The notes under the pieces are model-generated. The model saw only the letters and a program-made list of their open reading frames with translations. It was not told the DNA's origin and made no database searches. The position numbers and the translations under genes are program-made. DNA of 7,985 nt from CAZPMO01 sp964587515 (lineage in GTDB: Bacteria > Pseudomonadota > Alphaproteobacteria > MPNO01): NCBI GenBank assembly GCA_964587515.1, contig CAZPMO010000206.1, positions 1 through 7,985 on the forward strand. The letters run 5' to 3'. How positions within the stretch are numbered: the first letter of the stretch is position 1; each line of letters opens with the position of its first letter. Shown here in pieces: positions 1 through 6,679 of this stretch.

Positions 1-950
1 GCTTCGTGGCTGGCCCAATCCCAGTGGGGTACGCTGAAGATGTCGCCCGATGTCCAATCGAAGGTCTGATTGTCCACCGTCGAACGCCCTTCGCCTGACA
101 GCACGAAGCACACCGTGTTGTGTGTCGCGCGCTTGGGGCGCGTCGTCGTGCCCTTGGGTACGCGCGCCATATAGCAATCCATGGCGCTCATCACCGCGCC
201 GCCGGTGACCGGGTTCACGTAACGCAGGATGCGCGACCCGTCCGGACCCGCCGCCATGCCGTCCAGCACGCGCCGCGTCGTGGCGCCGGGATAGCGGTAT
301 TTCGGCGAATGTTCCGGAATGTGTTCGGCGTTCGGATCGATCAGCCCGGCGCCCTCCCACCAGCGTTCCTCGCCCTCATCGACTTGCCAGAACTCGTTAT
401 CCTCGCGGCTGCCGGCCTCGAAGAAGCTGGCGTCCAGCATGTTGATCAGCGGGCTGCCGAGCGCATCGAACCAGACGGTCCGATGATCTGAATCGTTGAT
501 GTGGCCGTGCCAGCACATGGGCGGGGTCAGCACCAGGTCGCCCTCGCCCATGTCGCAACGCCGACCGTTGACGATGGTGGCCGCGCCTTCGGAACGGAAC
601 CCGAACCGGATCGCGGGCGCCGAATGGCGATGGGGCACCGCCCGGTCGCCGGGTTCCAGCACCGTGAACGCGGCGATCAGATTGCCCGTCGCGACGGTGC
701 CGCCGTCGAACGCCGGGTTCACCATGATGAGTGCGCGCCGTTCCACGTCCTCGACCGGCACTTCCACGGCGGCGCGGTCGGCCAGCGGCTCCACGTCCCG
801 CCAACGCCAGTGTTTGGGGTCGTCCCGCGCATCGGGATTGATCGGGATGATGCCCTTGTAACGGTCCCACAGCGGATGAATGTCCGCCGCTTCCAGGCTG
901 CGTATCAAATCGGCGTCGGGGCGCTCGCCGCCCGGCGTTGTCTCCGCCAT
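1..950 (-). CDS. Gentisate 1,2-dioxygenase-like bicupin, 3' end cut by the window edge
   Basis: This frame is open from the ATG at 950 to the window edge, giving 316 residues; gentisate, salicylate and 1-hydroxy-2-naphthoate dioxygenases usually have about 340-390, so roughly the last 30-70 are missing. The family is cytoplasmic and uses Fe(II) to open a hydroxylated aromatic ring between neighbouring carbons. The N-terminal cupin (about residues 90-170) has PGDRAVPHRHSAPAIRF at 100-116, supplying His107 and His109, and CWHGH at 146-150, supplying His148: the expected three-histidine iron site. Arg115 matches the conserved substrate-carboxylate arginine. The second cupin (about 240-316) ends in GDIFSVPHWDWASHEA and lacks an obvious metal site, normal for the family. 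A ribosome site GGGGAGA (963-957) lies six bases before the ATG; another ATG at 955 is in a frame that stops quickly. Oddities: the usual WHDH is WHGH, and a conserved Trp-x-Gly before the metal site reads Ile-Ala-Ala (92-94), so the true substrate may not be gentisate. It is last in the visible operon. Confidence 0.88.
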   Translation of the reverse strand, partial: MAETTPGGERPDADLIRSLEAADIHPLWDRYKGIIPINPDARDDPKHWRWRDVEPLADRAAVEVPVEDVERRALIMVNPAFDGGTVATGNLIAAFTVLEPGDRAVPHRHSAPAIRFGFRSEGAATIVNGRRCDMGEGDLVLTPPMCWHGHINDSDHRTVWFDALGSPLINMLDASFFEAGSREDNEFWQVDEGEERWWEGAGLIDPNAEHIPEHSPKYRYPGATTRRVLDGMAAGPDGSRILRYVNPVTGGAVMSAMDCYMARVPKGTTTRPKRATHNTVCFVLSGEGRSTVDNQTFDWTSGDIFSVPHWDWASHE

Positions 951-956
951 CTCATC

Positions 957-963
957 TCTCCCC
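957..963 (-). promoter_or_regulatory. Ribosome binding site of the bicupin gene
   Basis: GGGGAGA on the minus strand sits six bases before the ATG at 950 and supports this start over the out-of-frame ATG at 955. The whole 30-bp gap between the binding-protein gene and the bicupin gene holds this site and no terminator-like hairpin, so the two are probably cotranscribed. Confidence 0.7.
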
Positions 964-980
964 TTTAGAGCATGTGGGCG

Positions 981-1919
981 TTATTTTTTGGGCTTGCGCC
1001 TGGCCTTAAATTGTTCCCACAGCTTCGCGCCGTTGGAGCTGTCGACCATCAGGTGGTTGATGAAGACACGCTGCTTCGGGCGCTCGCCGGTAACGATGCG
1101 TTTGGCGGTATCGATGCCCAGCCTGCCCCAGGCGACCGGATTGAGCGCGACGGTGAGATCGAGATTGCCGCGCGCCACCGCGCGCACCGCCGGCGGCACG
1201 CCGTTCATGCCGGTAATCACCACCGAACCCTTCTTGCCGGCGGCCTTGGCGGCCTGCATGGCGCCCAGCGCAAGCTCGTCATTGGCGCCGTAAATCGCGG
1301 CGATGTCCGGATGGGCGACCAGGATATCCTCGCCCTGTTTCAAACCGTTCTCGCGGGTCAGCAACACGTTGTGCTTATAGACGATCTTGATGCCGGCATG
1401 TTTGGCCATGACGGATTCATAACCTTGGACCAGATTGCGGAAGGTGGCCGCGCCCGCCGGTCCGGCGATCAACGCGACCTTGCCCTTGTTGCCGATCTTC
1501 TTCGCCGTCCATGTGGCGATATCGCGGCCGATGCGGCGCTCGTCCATGGCGACGTGAAGAAGCTGATTTTTGCAGGCCGAGCCGCGCGCGATGGACATCA
1601 TGGGCACGCCGGCGGCCTTCGCCTTGTCGAACGCGCTGCACAGCGCCTTCGCGTCGATCGGCGAGATCAGGATGGCGTCGACCTTCTTCGCGATCAGGTC
1701 GTTGACGCCGTCGAGTTGCTTGGCGAGATCGGAATTCGCGGTCACCGCGCTGATCTCGTAGCCGAGCTGCTTGGCGCGAATCTTCATGCCCTTCAGCATG
1801 GCGATGTAGAACGGGTTGGTGTCCGACGCCAGCGCGACGCCGATGGTAACGGCGCGAGACGGCGCGTTCCAACTCATCGCGATGGCGATGACAAATATGC
1901 TGATGATCAACTTTTTCAT
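981..1919 (-). CDS. Periplasmic substrate-binding protein of a CUT2/ribose-type ABC importer
   Basis: A 312-residue protein of the RbsB-like family (Peripla_BP_4 fold). It begins with a Sec signal peptide: MKKL, a hydrophobic stretch to about residue 17, and a likely cleavage after SRA at 21-23. The mature protein starts as in RbsB, with TIGVALASDTNPFY at 25-38, and keeps the second-lobe motif GANDELALGAMQAA at 211-224. In this family the protein captures a small molecule in the periplasm and delivers it to the permease. By eye against E. coli RbsB (from memory), several ribose ligands are lost: Asp89 becomes Ala111, Arg141 becomes Leu163, Asp215 becomes Asn239, and the Gln235 region reads ALNP (258-261); Arg90 and Asn190 remain (Arg112, Asn213). 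This argues against ribose and for a less polar ligand. The C-terminus is a basic tail, ARRKPKK. It follows the permease by 64 bp with its own strong ribosome site. The ligand is unknown; the operon suggests an aromatic or heteroaromatic compound. Confidence 0.93.
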   Translation of the reverse strand: MKKLIISIFVIAIAMSWNAPSRAVTIGVALASDTNPFYIAMLKGMKIRAKQLGYEISAVTANSDLAKQLDGVNDLIAKKVDAILISPIDAKALCSAFDKAKAAGVPMMSIARGSACKNQLLHVAMDERRIGRDIATWTAKKIGNKGKVALIAGPAGAATFRNLVQGYESVMAKHAGIKIVYKHNVLLTRENGLKQGEDILVAHPDIAAIYGANDELALGAMQAAKAAGKKGSVVITGMNGVPPAVRAVARGNLDLTVALNPVAWGRLGIDTAKRIVTGERPKQRVFINHLMVDSSNGAKLWEQFKARRKPKK

Positions 1920-1923
1920 GATT

Positions 1924-1931
1924 CCCTCCCC
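1924..1931 (-). promoter_or_regulatory. Strong ribosome binding site of the binding-protein gene
   Basis: GGGGAGGG lies four bases before the ATG at 1919, within the 64-bp spacer after the permease stop. It is the strongest ribosome site in the cluster, fitting the usual need for more binding protein than membrane components. The rest of the spacer (1932-1983) has a T-run on the minus strand (1963-1968) but no good stem in front of it, and no promoter I can defend. Confidence 0.65.
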
Positions 1932-1983
1932 TGTTATTTACCGGAACTCTATCACGACGCCCAAAAAACGAAAGTGCGCGAAA

Positions 1984-2943
1984 TCAGCGGTGGCGCAGTC
2001 GGTCGGCGGCGGCGGCGGCGATGATGACCAGGCCGACGGCGACCTGTTGCCAATAAGTGCCGACACCGGCGAGGTTCAGCGCATTGGCCAGCACCACCAT
2101 AATGAAAACGCCGATGATCGACTTGTAGAGCTTGCCCTCGCCGCCGAACAGCGAGGCGCCGCCGAGCACCACCGCGGCGATGGCGGTCAGTTCATAGAAC
2201 ATGCCCGACGTCGGTTGACCCGATTGCAGCCTGGCGGCCAGCATCACCCCGCCGACCCCGGCCAGCGCGCCGCACCAGACATAGGTCGAGGCGCGCACGC
2301 GGCGCACCTCGATGCCCGCCAAATGGGCCGCTTCGGTGTTGCCGCCGGTGGCGAAGACGCGCACGCCGTACGCCGTGCGATGCAGAACCCATGAAAAGAT
2401 CACCACGAGGACGATCGGAAACCACACCAGATAGGGCACGCCGAAGGCGCGGTCGGTCGCGAAATCGACGAACGGCTCGGGCAGCCCCTCCTCGCCCGTG
2501 ATCGGCTGGCCGTCGGTGATCAGGAATGTCACGCCGCGAAACAGCACCATGGTGCCGAGCGTCGCGATGAACGGGTTGACGTCCATGCGCGTGACCACGA
2601 CGCCGTTGAACCAGCCGACCGCCGCGCCCACCGCGCATCCCGCCGCGATGCCGGCGAGGATACCGAATTCCAGCATCACCCATGCCGCCACGCAGCCCGA
2701 CAGCGCCACAACCGAGCCCACCGAGAGGTCGAAACCGCCGCAGATGATCACATAGGTCATGCCGATGGCGATTACCGTCATGACCGCGCCCTGCATCAGG
2801 ATGTTGTTGATGTTGATCGGTGACAGGAAGCGGTCGGACAGCAGCGTCGCAATGGCGCACAGCACCACCAGCGCGACCAGCGGCATCTGATTCCACAGCA
2901 GGTTGGTGGTGGACTGGCCCAGGCGCGGGCTAGGGGAATTCAT
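1984..2943 (-). CDS. CUT2/ribose-type ABC transporter permease
   Basis: A 319-residue RbsC-like inner-membrane protein (BPD_transp_2 family) that forms the channel of the importer, normally as a dimer. Eight to ten hydrophobic segments are visible. Family hallmarks are GGFDLSVGSVVALSG (69-83), NPFIATLGTMVLFRG (123-137), the cytoplasmic coupling loop ATGGNTEAAHLAGIEV (198-213) that should contact the ATPase, and the late block TAIAAVVLGGASLFGGEG (253-270). It ends in an alanine-rich helix and a short basic tail. I chose the ATG at 2943: it gives the normal N-terminus, has a GGGAGG ribosome site five bases upstream, and leaves one base after the ATPase stop (TGA-C-ATG). The longer frame from 2991 adds 16 unlikely residues and overlaps the ATPase gene. 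The one-base junction implies translational coupling. Sequence does not fix the transported compound. Confidence 0.95.
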   Translation of the reverse strand: MNSPSPRLGQSTTNLLWNQMPLVALVVLCAIATLLSDRFLSPININNILMQGAVMTVIAIGMTYVIICGGFDLSVGSVVALSGCVAAWVMLEFGILAGIAAGCAVGAAVGWFNGVVVTRMDVNPFIATLGTMVLFRGVTFLITDGQPITGEEGLPEPFVDFATDRAFGVPYLVWFPIVLVVIFSWVLHRTAYGVRVFATGGNTEAAHLAGIEVRRVRASTYVWCGALAGVGGVMLAARLQSGQPTSGMFYELTAIAAVVLGGASLFGGEGKLYKSIIGVFIMVVLANALNLAGVGTYWQQVAVGLVIIAAAAADRLRHR

Positions 2944-2944
2944 G

Positions 2945-4411
2945 TCAGCCTCCCAGCGCGGCGCGCACCGCACGCTCCGTATAATCGCCATCGCGGGTGA
3001 TATGGGCCACGATATCCCCGGCCCGCATCGCGATCACGCTGTCCGAGATCGACATCACCTCGACCATTTCCGAGGACGTGAAGAGTATGCCGCCGCCTGC
3101 CTCGGCGAAGTGGCGCATCAGCCGGTGAATCTGCGCCTTGGCGCCCACATCGATGCCGTGGGTCGGCTCATCCAACAGCAGGATTTTCGCGTGGCCCGCC
3201 AGCCAGCGCGCGAAGATCACCTTCTGCTGATTGCCGCCCGAAAGTTCGCGCACCGGCCGGTCCGGATCGCGCGGCCGAATGTCGACGGTCTCCATCAGTT
3301 CCGCCACCAGCCGGTCGATGGCGGCGACATCGAGCCGCCAACCCCGGCTGTACCGCTTCAGATTCGGCAGCAGGATGTTATCGCGCACGCTGAGCGCCAT
3401 GATCAGCCCGTGGCTGCGCTCGCCCGGCACCATTCCGATTCCCCGGCCAATCGCCTCGGACGGCGAGGCGACGGCGGGGCCGGCGCCGCGCGGGTTGGTC
3501 TTCGCCGCGTCCGCGCCGAACATGCCCCGCAGCAATTCCGTGGCGCCGCCGCCGAGCAGCGCGGCGAGGCCTATAACTTCGCGCTCGTGAACGGTGACGT
3601 CGTCGCTTTGCATCAGCGGCGCACCCGGTGTCCGGTCATGGGGTTGGTGAAGTTCTTCCAGGTCGCGCCCCGTCATCAGACGGATCATTTCTTCCCGGTC
3701 CCGGACGCCTCGCGGCGACAGATCGACCACGCGCCCGTCGCGCAGGATGGTGCAGAGATCGGCCAGCCGCTCGACCTCGTCCAGCCGGTGAGAGACATAG
3801 ACGATGCCGACGCCCGACTGCTTCAGCGTTTCGATGACCTCGAACAGCCTTTCCACTTCGCGCGCCTCCAGGGACGCGGTGGGCTCATCGAGGATCAGAA
3901 CGCGGGCCTCGCGGCTGAGGGCGCGGGCGATCATCACCAGCTGGCGTTCCGCATAGCTGAGGCCGCCGACCAGGGCGTCGGGGTCGGTTTCCAGATTGAG
4001 ACGGCGCATCAACCCGGCCGCGGTCTCGCGCATCGCGCGCCGGTCGGTCGCCGGGATCAGGCCGAACGCGCGAGTCGTCGGGATATTGCCGAGCAGTATG
4101 TTCTCGGCCACGGTCTGGGCCGCCACCACGGACATTTCCTGTGGTATGGCGACGATTCCAGCCGCCAGCGCATCGCGCGGGGTGTTGAGCCGGGCCTGGG
4201 TCCCGGCGACGGTGATTTCTCCCGCGTCCGGCGTGTGGATGCCGCTCAATATCTTGATCAGGGTCGACTTGCCGGCGCCGTTCTCGCCGATCAGCGCGTG
4301 CACTTCGCCCGGTTTCAGTGCGAACGAGACGTCTTCGAGGGCCTGGGTGCCATAGAACCGTTTCGAAATACTGGTGGCCGCGATAATCGAAGCGGCGTCG
4401 CCCGTGGACAT
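2945..4411 (-). CDS. Duplicated-domain ATPase of a CUT2/ribose-type ABC importer
   Basis: A 488-residue cytoplasmic protein with two fused nucleotide-binding domains, like RbsA/XylG/MglA; it powers the permease encoded next. Domain 1 has a full Walker A (GENGAGKST, 42-50), a divergent signature LSYAERQ (151-157), Walker B VLILDEPTA (171-179) and switch His208. Domain 2 has the degenerate Walker A usual here (LLGGGATEL, 285-293), a canonical LSGGNQQ (390-396), LLLDEPTHGIDVGAK (411-425), and SSE in place of the switch histidine. One composite ATP site, Walker A of domain 1 with the signature of domain 2, should be fully active. Oddities: the linker into domain 2 (about 248-281) looks some ten residues shorter than in E. 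coli RbsA, and the near-invariant Arg of PTRG(I/V)DVG is His418. The ATG at 4411 is five bases after the preceding stop and gives a standard N-terminus; a frame from 4504 would overlap that gene by 88 bases and add an unrelated arginine-rich leader. No strong ribosome site is visible, so translation is probably coupled to the upstream gene. Confidence 0.94.
   Translation of the reverse strand: MSTGDAASIIAATSISKRFYGTQALEDVSFALKPGEVHALIGENGAGKSTLIKILSGIHTPDAGEITVAGTQARLNTPRDALAAGIVAIPQEMSVVAAQTVAENILLGNIPTTRAFGLIPATDRRAMRETAAGLMRRLNLETDPDALVGGLSYAERQLVMIARALSREARVLILDEPTASLEAREVERLFEVIETLKQSGVGIVYVSHRLDEVERLADLCTILRDGRVVDLSPRGVRDREEMIRLMTGRDLEELHQPHDRTPGAPLMQSDDVTVHEREVIGLAALLGGGATELLRGMFGADAAKTNPRGAGPAVASPSEAIGRGIGMVPGERSHGLIMALSVRDNILLPNLKRYSRGWRLDVAAIDRLVAELMETVDIRPRDPDRPVRELSGGNQQKVIFARWLAGHAKILLLDEPTHGIDVGAKAQIHRLMRHFAEAGGGILFTSSEMVEVMSISDSVIAMRAGDIVAHITRDGDYTERAVRAALGG
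2949..2954 (-). promoter_or_regulatory. Ribosome binding site that sets the permease start
   Basis: GGGAGG on the minus strand overlaps the last codons of the ATPase gene (Leu-Gly-Gly-stop) and is five bases before the ATG at 2943. It decides for the 319-residue permease over the longer frame starting at 2991. Confidence 0.7.
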
Positions 4412-4416
4412 CGCGC

Positions 4417-5481
4417 CTATCGCGGGACCCGTTCGACGATCATTTTCTCGTCGACGAATTTGCCCTTTTCGATGATCACGTCGTTGTCCAGCATCACCGT
4501 GCAATCGCGCATCGGCACGTCGTAATGACCGGTGGTGGTGCGTTTGCCGCCGCCCTGTGAGTTGGGGCCGGTCGAAAACAGGAAATTGCCCGGGAACGTG
4601 CGCGCCGCCGCATAGGTGCGGTCCGGATCGTCGCCATGCAACGCCAGCGCGTCCCAGCGCGCCTGCGGGTTAAGCCCCCAGCCGAGATGCGAGATCGCGT
4701 GCCCGTCCATGTCCCCGGGATGGGCGCGGTTGTCCTCCAGCCAGTGGTCCATCAGCCTGGCGTCGAGCCCGCCCTCGATCTTCTGGATATGGCCGTCGCG
4801 AATTTCCAGGCGAATCTCGTCCTGGACATAGCGGTTATAGGGCAGGATCACCAGGTCGCCCGGCGCGATCACCACGGTGCCGCTCGCCGAGCCTTCGTTC
4901 GGGAAGGTGTGTACATGTCCACCGCCCCAATGATCGAAACGGCCCGGCTCCTCGGCGAAACCGTACTGCACCATGGTCGGGTATTCGCCGCACTCATAGG
5001 TGAAGTCGGTGCCGGAATCGCTTACCACCCGCACTGTTTTTGTTTCCTCCAGCCGCTTGCCGGAATGGATGCAGGCTTCCTTCAGTCCCGGCGGCGACAT
5101 GAGCTGTTCGAGATCGTCCGGCGCGTCGATGATCATAAGCACCCGTGTGCCGCCATCGCGGACCACCTTCATCCATTTGGTGAACAGCGGGATATGCAGG
5201 CAGACCAGCATGTCGGCGGCGCTGAGCGCTTCCAGCGTGCCCTTGCAGGCGCCGACGGTCTCGACGCCGACCTTGGTCCATGACGGGATCGCGTTGACGC
5301 ACATCTCGTACACGTCGGCGCCGAGATCGCTGCCCGCCGCGAACGCGGCCTGAACATATTCGCGCCGGGCGTTGAGATCGCTCAACAGCGCGATCGTCTC
5401 GCCCTTTTTTACGTCGCAAAGCTCGAATTGCTGGTGAAACAGTCTTTCCAGCCTGGCGGGGTTCATCTCCTGCACTCGCAT
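4417..5481 (-). CDS. NicX-like (2,5-dihydroxypyridine 5,6-dioxygenase family) M29-fold metalloenzyme
   Basis: A 354-residue cytoplasmic protein matching Pseudomonas NicX in length and motif order. NicX uses Fe(II) and O2 to open 2,5-dihydroxypyridine to N-formylmaleamate in nicotinate degradation, on a fold related to M29 aminopeptidases. Visible matches are EEPGRFDHWGGG (177-188), FPNEGSASGTV (193-203), AISHLGWGLNPQARW (262-276), GNFLFSTGPNSQGGGKR (298-314) and GHYDVP (318-323). The NicX iron ligands (His265, His318, Asp320) correspond to His265, His319 and Asp321, all present. The segment aligned with the NicX active-site histidine near 105 reads PLFT (98-101) instead of LLHS, so the catalytic base may differ. 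The N-terminal half is much less similar than the C-terminal half. A GGGAGAAG ribosome site (5493-5486) precedes the ATG at 5481. It lies 17 bp after the monooxygenase gene and 5 bp before the ATPase gene. Databases may label it 'leucyl aminopeptidase'; the dioxygenase family fits better, but the exact substrate is unproven. Confidence 0.85.
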   Translation of the reverse strand: MRVQEMNPARLERLFHQQFELCDVKKGETIALLSDLNARREYVQAAFAAGSDLGADVYEMCVNAIPSWTKVGVETVGACKGTLEALSAADMLVCLHIPLFTKWMKVVRDGGTRVLMIIDAPDDLEQLMSPPGLKEACIHSGKRLEETKTVRVVSDSGTDFTYECGEYPTMVQYGFAEEPGRFDHWGGGHVHTFPNEGSASGTVVIAPGDLVILPYNRYVQDEIRLEIRDGHIQKIEGGLDARLMDHWLEDNRAHPGDMDGHAISHLGWGLNPQARWDALALHGDDPDRTYAAARTFPGNFLFSTGPNSQGGGKRTTTGHYDVPMRDCTVMLDNDVIIEKGKFVDEKMIVERVPR

Positions 5482-5485
5482 GTAA

Positions 5486-5493
5486 CTTCTCCC
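5486..5493 (-). promoter_or_regulatory. Ribosome binding site of the NicX-like gene
   Basis: GGGAGAAG lies four bases before the ATG at 5481, inside the 17-bp gap after the monooxygenase stop (TAA at 5501-5499). It supports the 5481 start over the in-frame ATG five codons further in. Confidence 0.65.
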
Positions 5494-5498
5494 TTTAT

Positions 5499-6590
5499 TT
5501 ATTCCGCGGCCGCTTCGCCGGCGCGGACCGTGAGATGCGATCCTTCGAAGGCGGGCGCGACGTCGGACATGAAGCGATCCATCTGTTCGCGCACCATGGC
5601 GTCCGGCTTGAGGCCGTAATTGAAGTACAGCATCACCTCGCCCACGCCGAGCGCCTCGACCTCCTTCAGCCGGTCGATGATGCGCGACGGCGACCCCAGC
5701 AGAATCGAATGCGCGCCGAGATCTTCGCGGCTGATGTCGGCCAGCGCCTCGCGGATCTTCTGATAATAGGCCATGGTCGGCGGCAGCTTGCCGCCGGTGC
5801 TGGACTTCGAGCGCAGACCCGACATGGTGAAATAGCTGATCAGCCGTTCGGCGGCAAAATCCTGTTCCTCGGCGCTTTCGCCCATGTGGATGAAATAGCT
5901 GATCTTGATGTCGCGTTCAGGCCGGCCGGCGGTCGCGCACACCTCGCGATAGGCGGTAATCGCCTGATCGAGACTGCCGAACACCAGCGAGGCCGCGAAC
6001 GGCGCCAGCATCAGGTTCCAGTTGTGCTTCGCCGCGATCTCCATCGAAAAGCGCGAGAACGATCCCATATAGGGCCGGAACGGGTCCTGCACCGGCTTCG
6101 GACAGATTTCGAGATTTTCCACATTGTAGTGCTTGCCGGCGAAGGACACCGGCCCGGCCTCGTTCCAGCATCGCGTGAGAAGCTCGACTCCCTCGTCAAA
6201 GATTTCGGCCGAAAGCTGGAAATCCACATCGAAGGGCGCAAATTCGTAGGCGTCGTAGCCGCGACCGGTGGCGAAATCGACGCGCCCGCCGGAAAGCTGG
6301 TCAAGCGCCGCCCATTCCTCGGCGACATGGACCGGGTGATGGATCGGCAGGACGATCACCGCCGGGCCGAGGCGGATGCGCGTCGTCATCGCCGCGACGT
6401 TGGCGTGCACCATGCCCGGCACCGGCACGCAGCCGCGCCGGTTGAAATGATGCTCGCCGATCCACGCCGAATTCATGCCGATCTTCTCGGCATAGACCGA
6501 CTGGTCCCGGATTTCCATCATGAACTGGCCCGCCGTGCGCGGGTTGTCCGGGTACCGGTTGTCGCTGAGCGTGAAGTAGCCGAATTCCAT
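5499..6590 (-). CDS. Luciferase-like (LLM class) flavin-dependent monooxygenase
   Basis: A 363-residue cytoplasmic TIM-barrel protein of the bacterial luciferase family. These enzymes bind reduced FMN (some use F420) and insert oxygen from O2 into a substrate. Visible signatures are the N-terminal strand MEFGYFTLSD (1-10), AWIGEHHF (42-49), and the run LGPAVIVLPIHHPVHVAEEW (74-93) followed by ALDQLSGGRVDFATGRGYD (95-113), the most conserved part of the family. Length is normal and the frame is intact. A GGAG (6603-6600) lies nine bases before the ATG at 6590. It is transcribed just before the NicX-like gene, so it may make that enzyme's substrate or act on a ring in the same pathway; pyridine ring opening by two-component LLM enzymes is known in actinobacteria. 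No flavin reductase is encoded in the window, so FMNH2 must come from elsewhere if this is a two-component system. Family assignment is firm; the substrate is unknown. Confidence 0.92.
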   Translation of the reverse strand: MEFGYFTLSDNRYPDNPRTAGQFMMEIRDQSVYAEKIGMNSAWIGEHHFNRRGCVPVPGMVHANVAAMTTRIRLGPAVIVLPIHHPVHVAEEWAALDQLSGGRVDFATGRGYDAYEFAPFDVDFQLSAEIFDEGVELLTRCWNEAGPVSFAGKHYNVENLEICPKPVQDPFRPYMGSFSRFSMEIAAKHNWNLMLAPFAASLVFGSLDQAITAYREVCATAGRPERDIKISYFIHMGESAEEQDFAAERLISYFTMSGLRSKSSTGGKLPPTMAYYQKIREALADISREDLGAHSILLGSPSRIIDRLKEVEALGVGEVMLYFNYGLKPDAMVREQMDRFMSDVAPAFEGSHLTVRAGEAAAE

Positions 6591-6679
6591 GGTCCGGTTC
6601 TCCGGATCTGTTGCACCGCTTCCCTAGCGTTATCCTAACCCGAATTCGCGGCGCGCGCCCAGCCCGAGCCGTACAGGCG
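6591..6679 (-). other. 89-bp spacer between the MFS and monooxygenase genes
   Basis: This is the longest non-coding stretch in the window and the likeliest place for a second promoter. It holds a 10-base GC palindrome (6650-6659), the GGAG ribosome site at 6603-6600 and a short CCGG-AGAA-CCGG inverted repeat around it. I found no defensible -35/-10 pair and no hairpin followed by a T-run, so it is unclear whether the MFS gene shares a transcript with the genes after it. Confidence 0.4.

Noticed and set aside
1963..1997. A terminator-like arrangement after the permease: a 5-bp TGCGC/GCGCA inverted repeat (1993-1997 and 1975-1979) near a run of six T on the minus strand.
   Set aside because: The stem is only five pairs with a 13-base loop and the T-run is not directly next to it; too weak to call.
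2003..2022. A GCC/GGC triplet run near the permease 3' end that could look like a simple repeat.
   Set aside because: It simply encodes the alanine-rich final membrane helix (residues 309-313) and is ordinary for GC-rich DNA.
972..2024. A plus-strand open frame of 350 codons opposite the binding-protein gene.
   Set aside because: The minus-strand frame has a signal peptide, strong ribosome site and family motifs; the plus frame has none.
4412..4504. A 31-residue N-terminal extension of the ATPase from an ATG at 4504.
   Set aside because: It would overlap the NicX-like gene by 88 bases, is arginine-rich and is not part of the family; the ATG at 4411 fits better.
2903..4525. A long plus-strand open frame of 540 codons opposite the ATPase gene.
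   Set aside because: It is rich in Arg, His, Asp and Gln as expected from the antisense of GC-rich coding DNA, has no family motif, and overlaps a clear ATPase.
6594..6605. A CCGG-AGAA-CCGG inverted repeat over the ribosome site of the monooxygenase gene, considered as a translational switch or operator.
   Set aside because: A four-base stem in GC-rich sequence is expected by chance and nothing else supports regulation there.
5535..6638. A plus-strand open frame of 367 codons opposite the LLM monooxygenase.
   Set aside because: Antisense shadow of a well-supported gene, with composition typical of such shadows and no motif.
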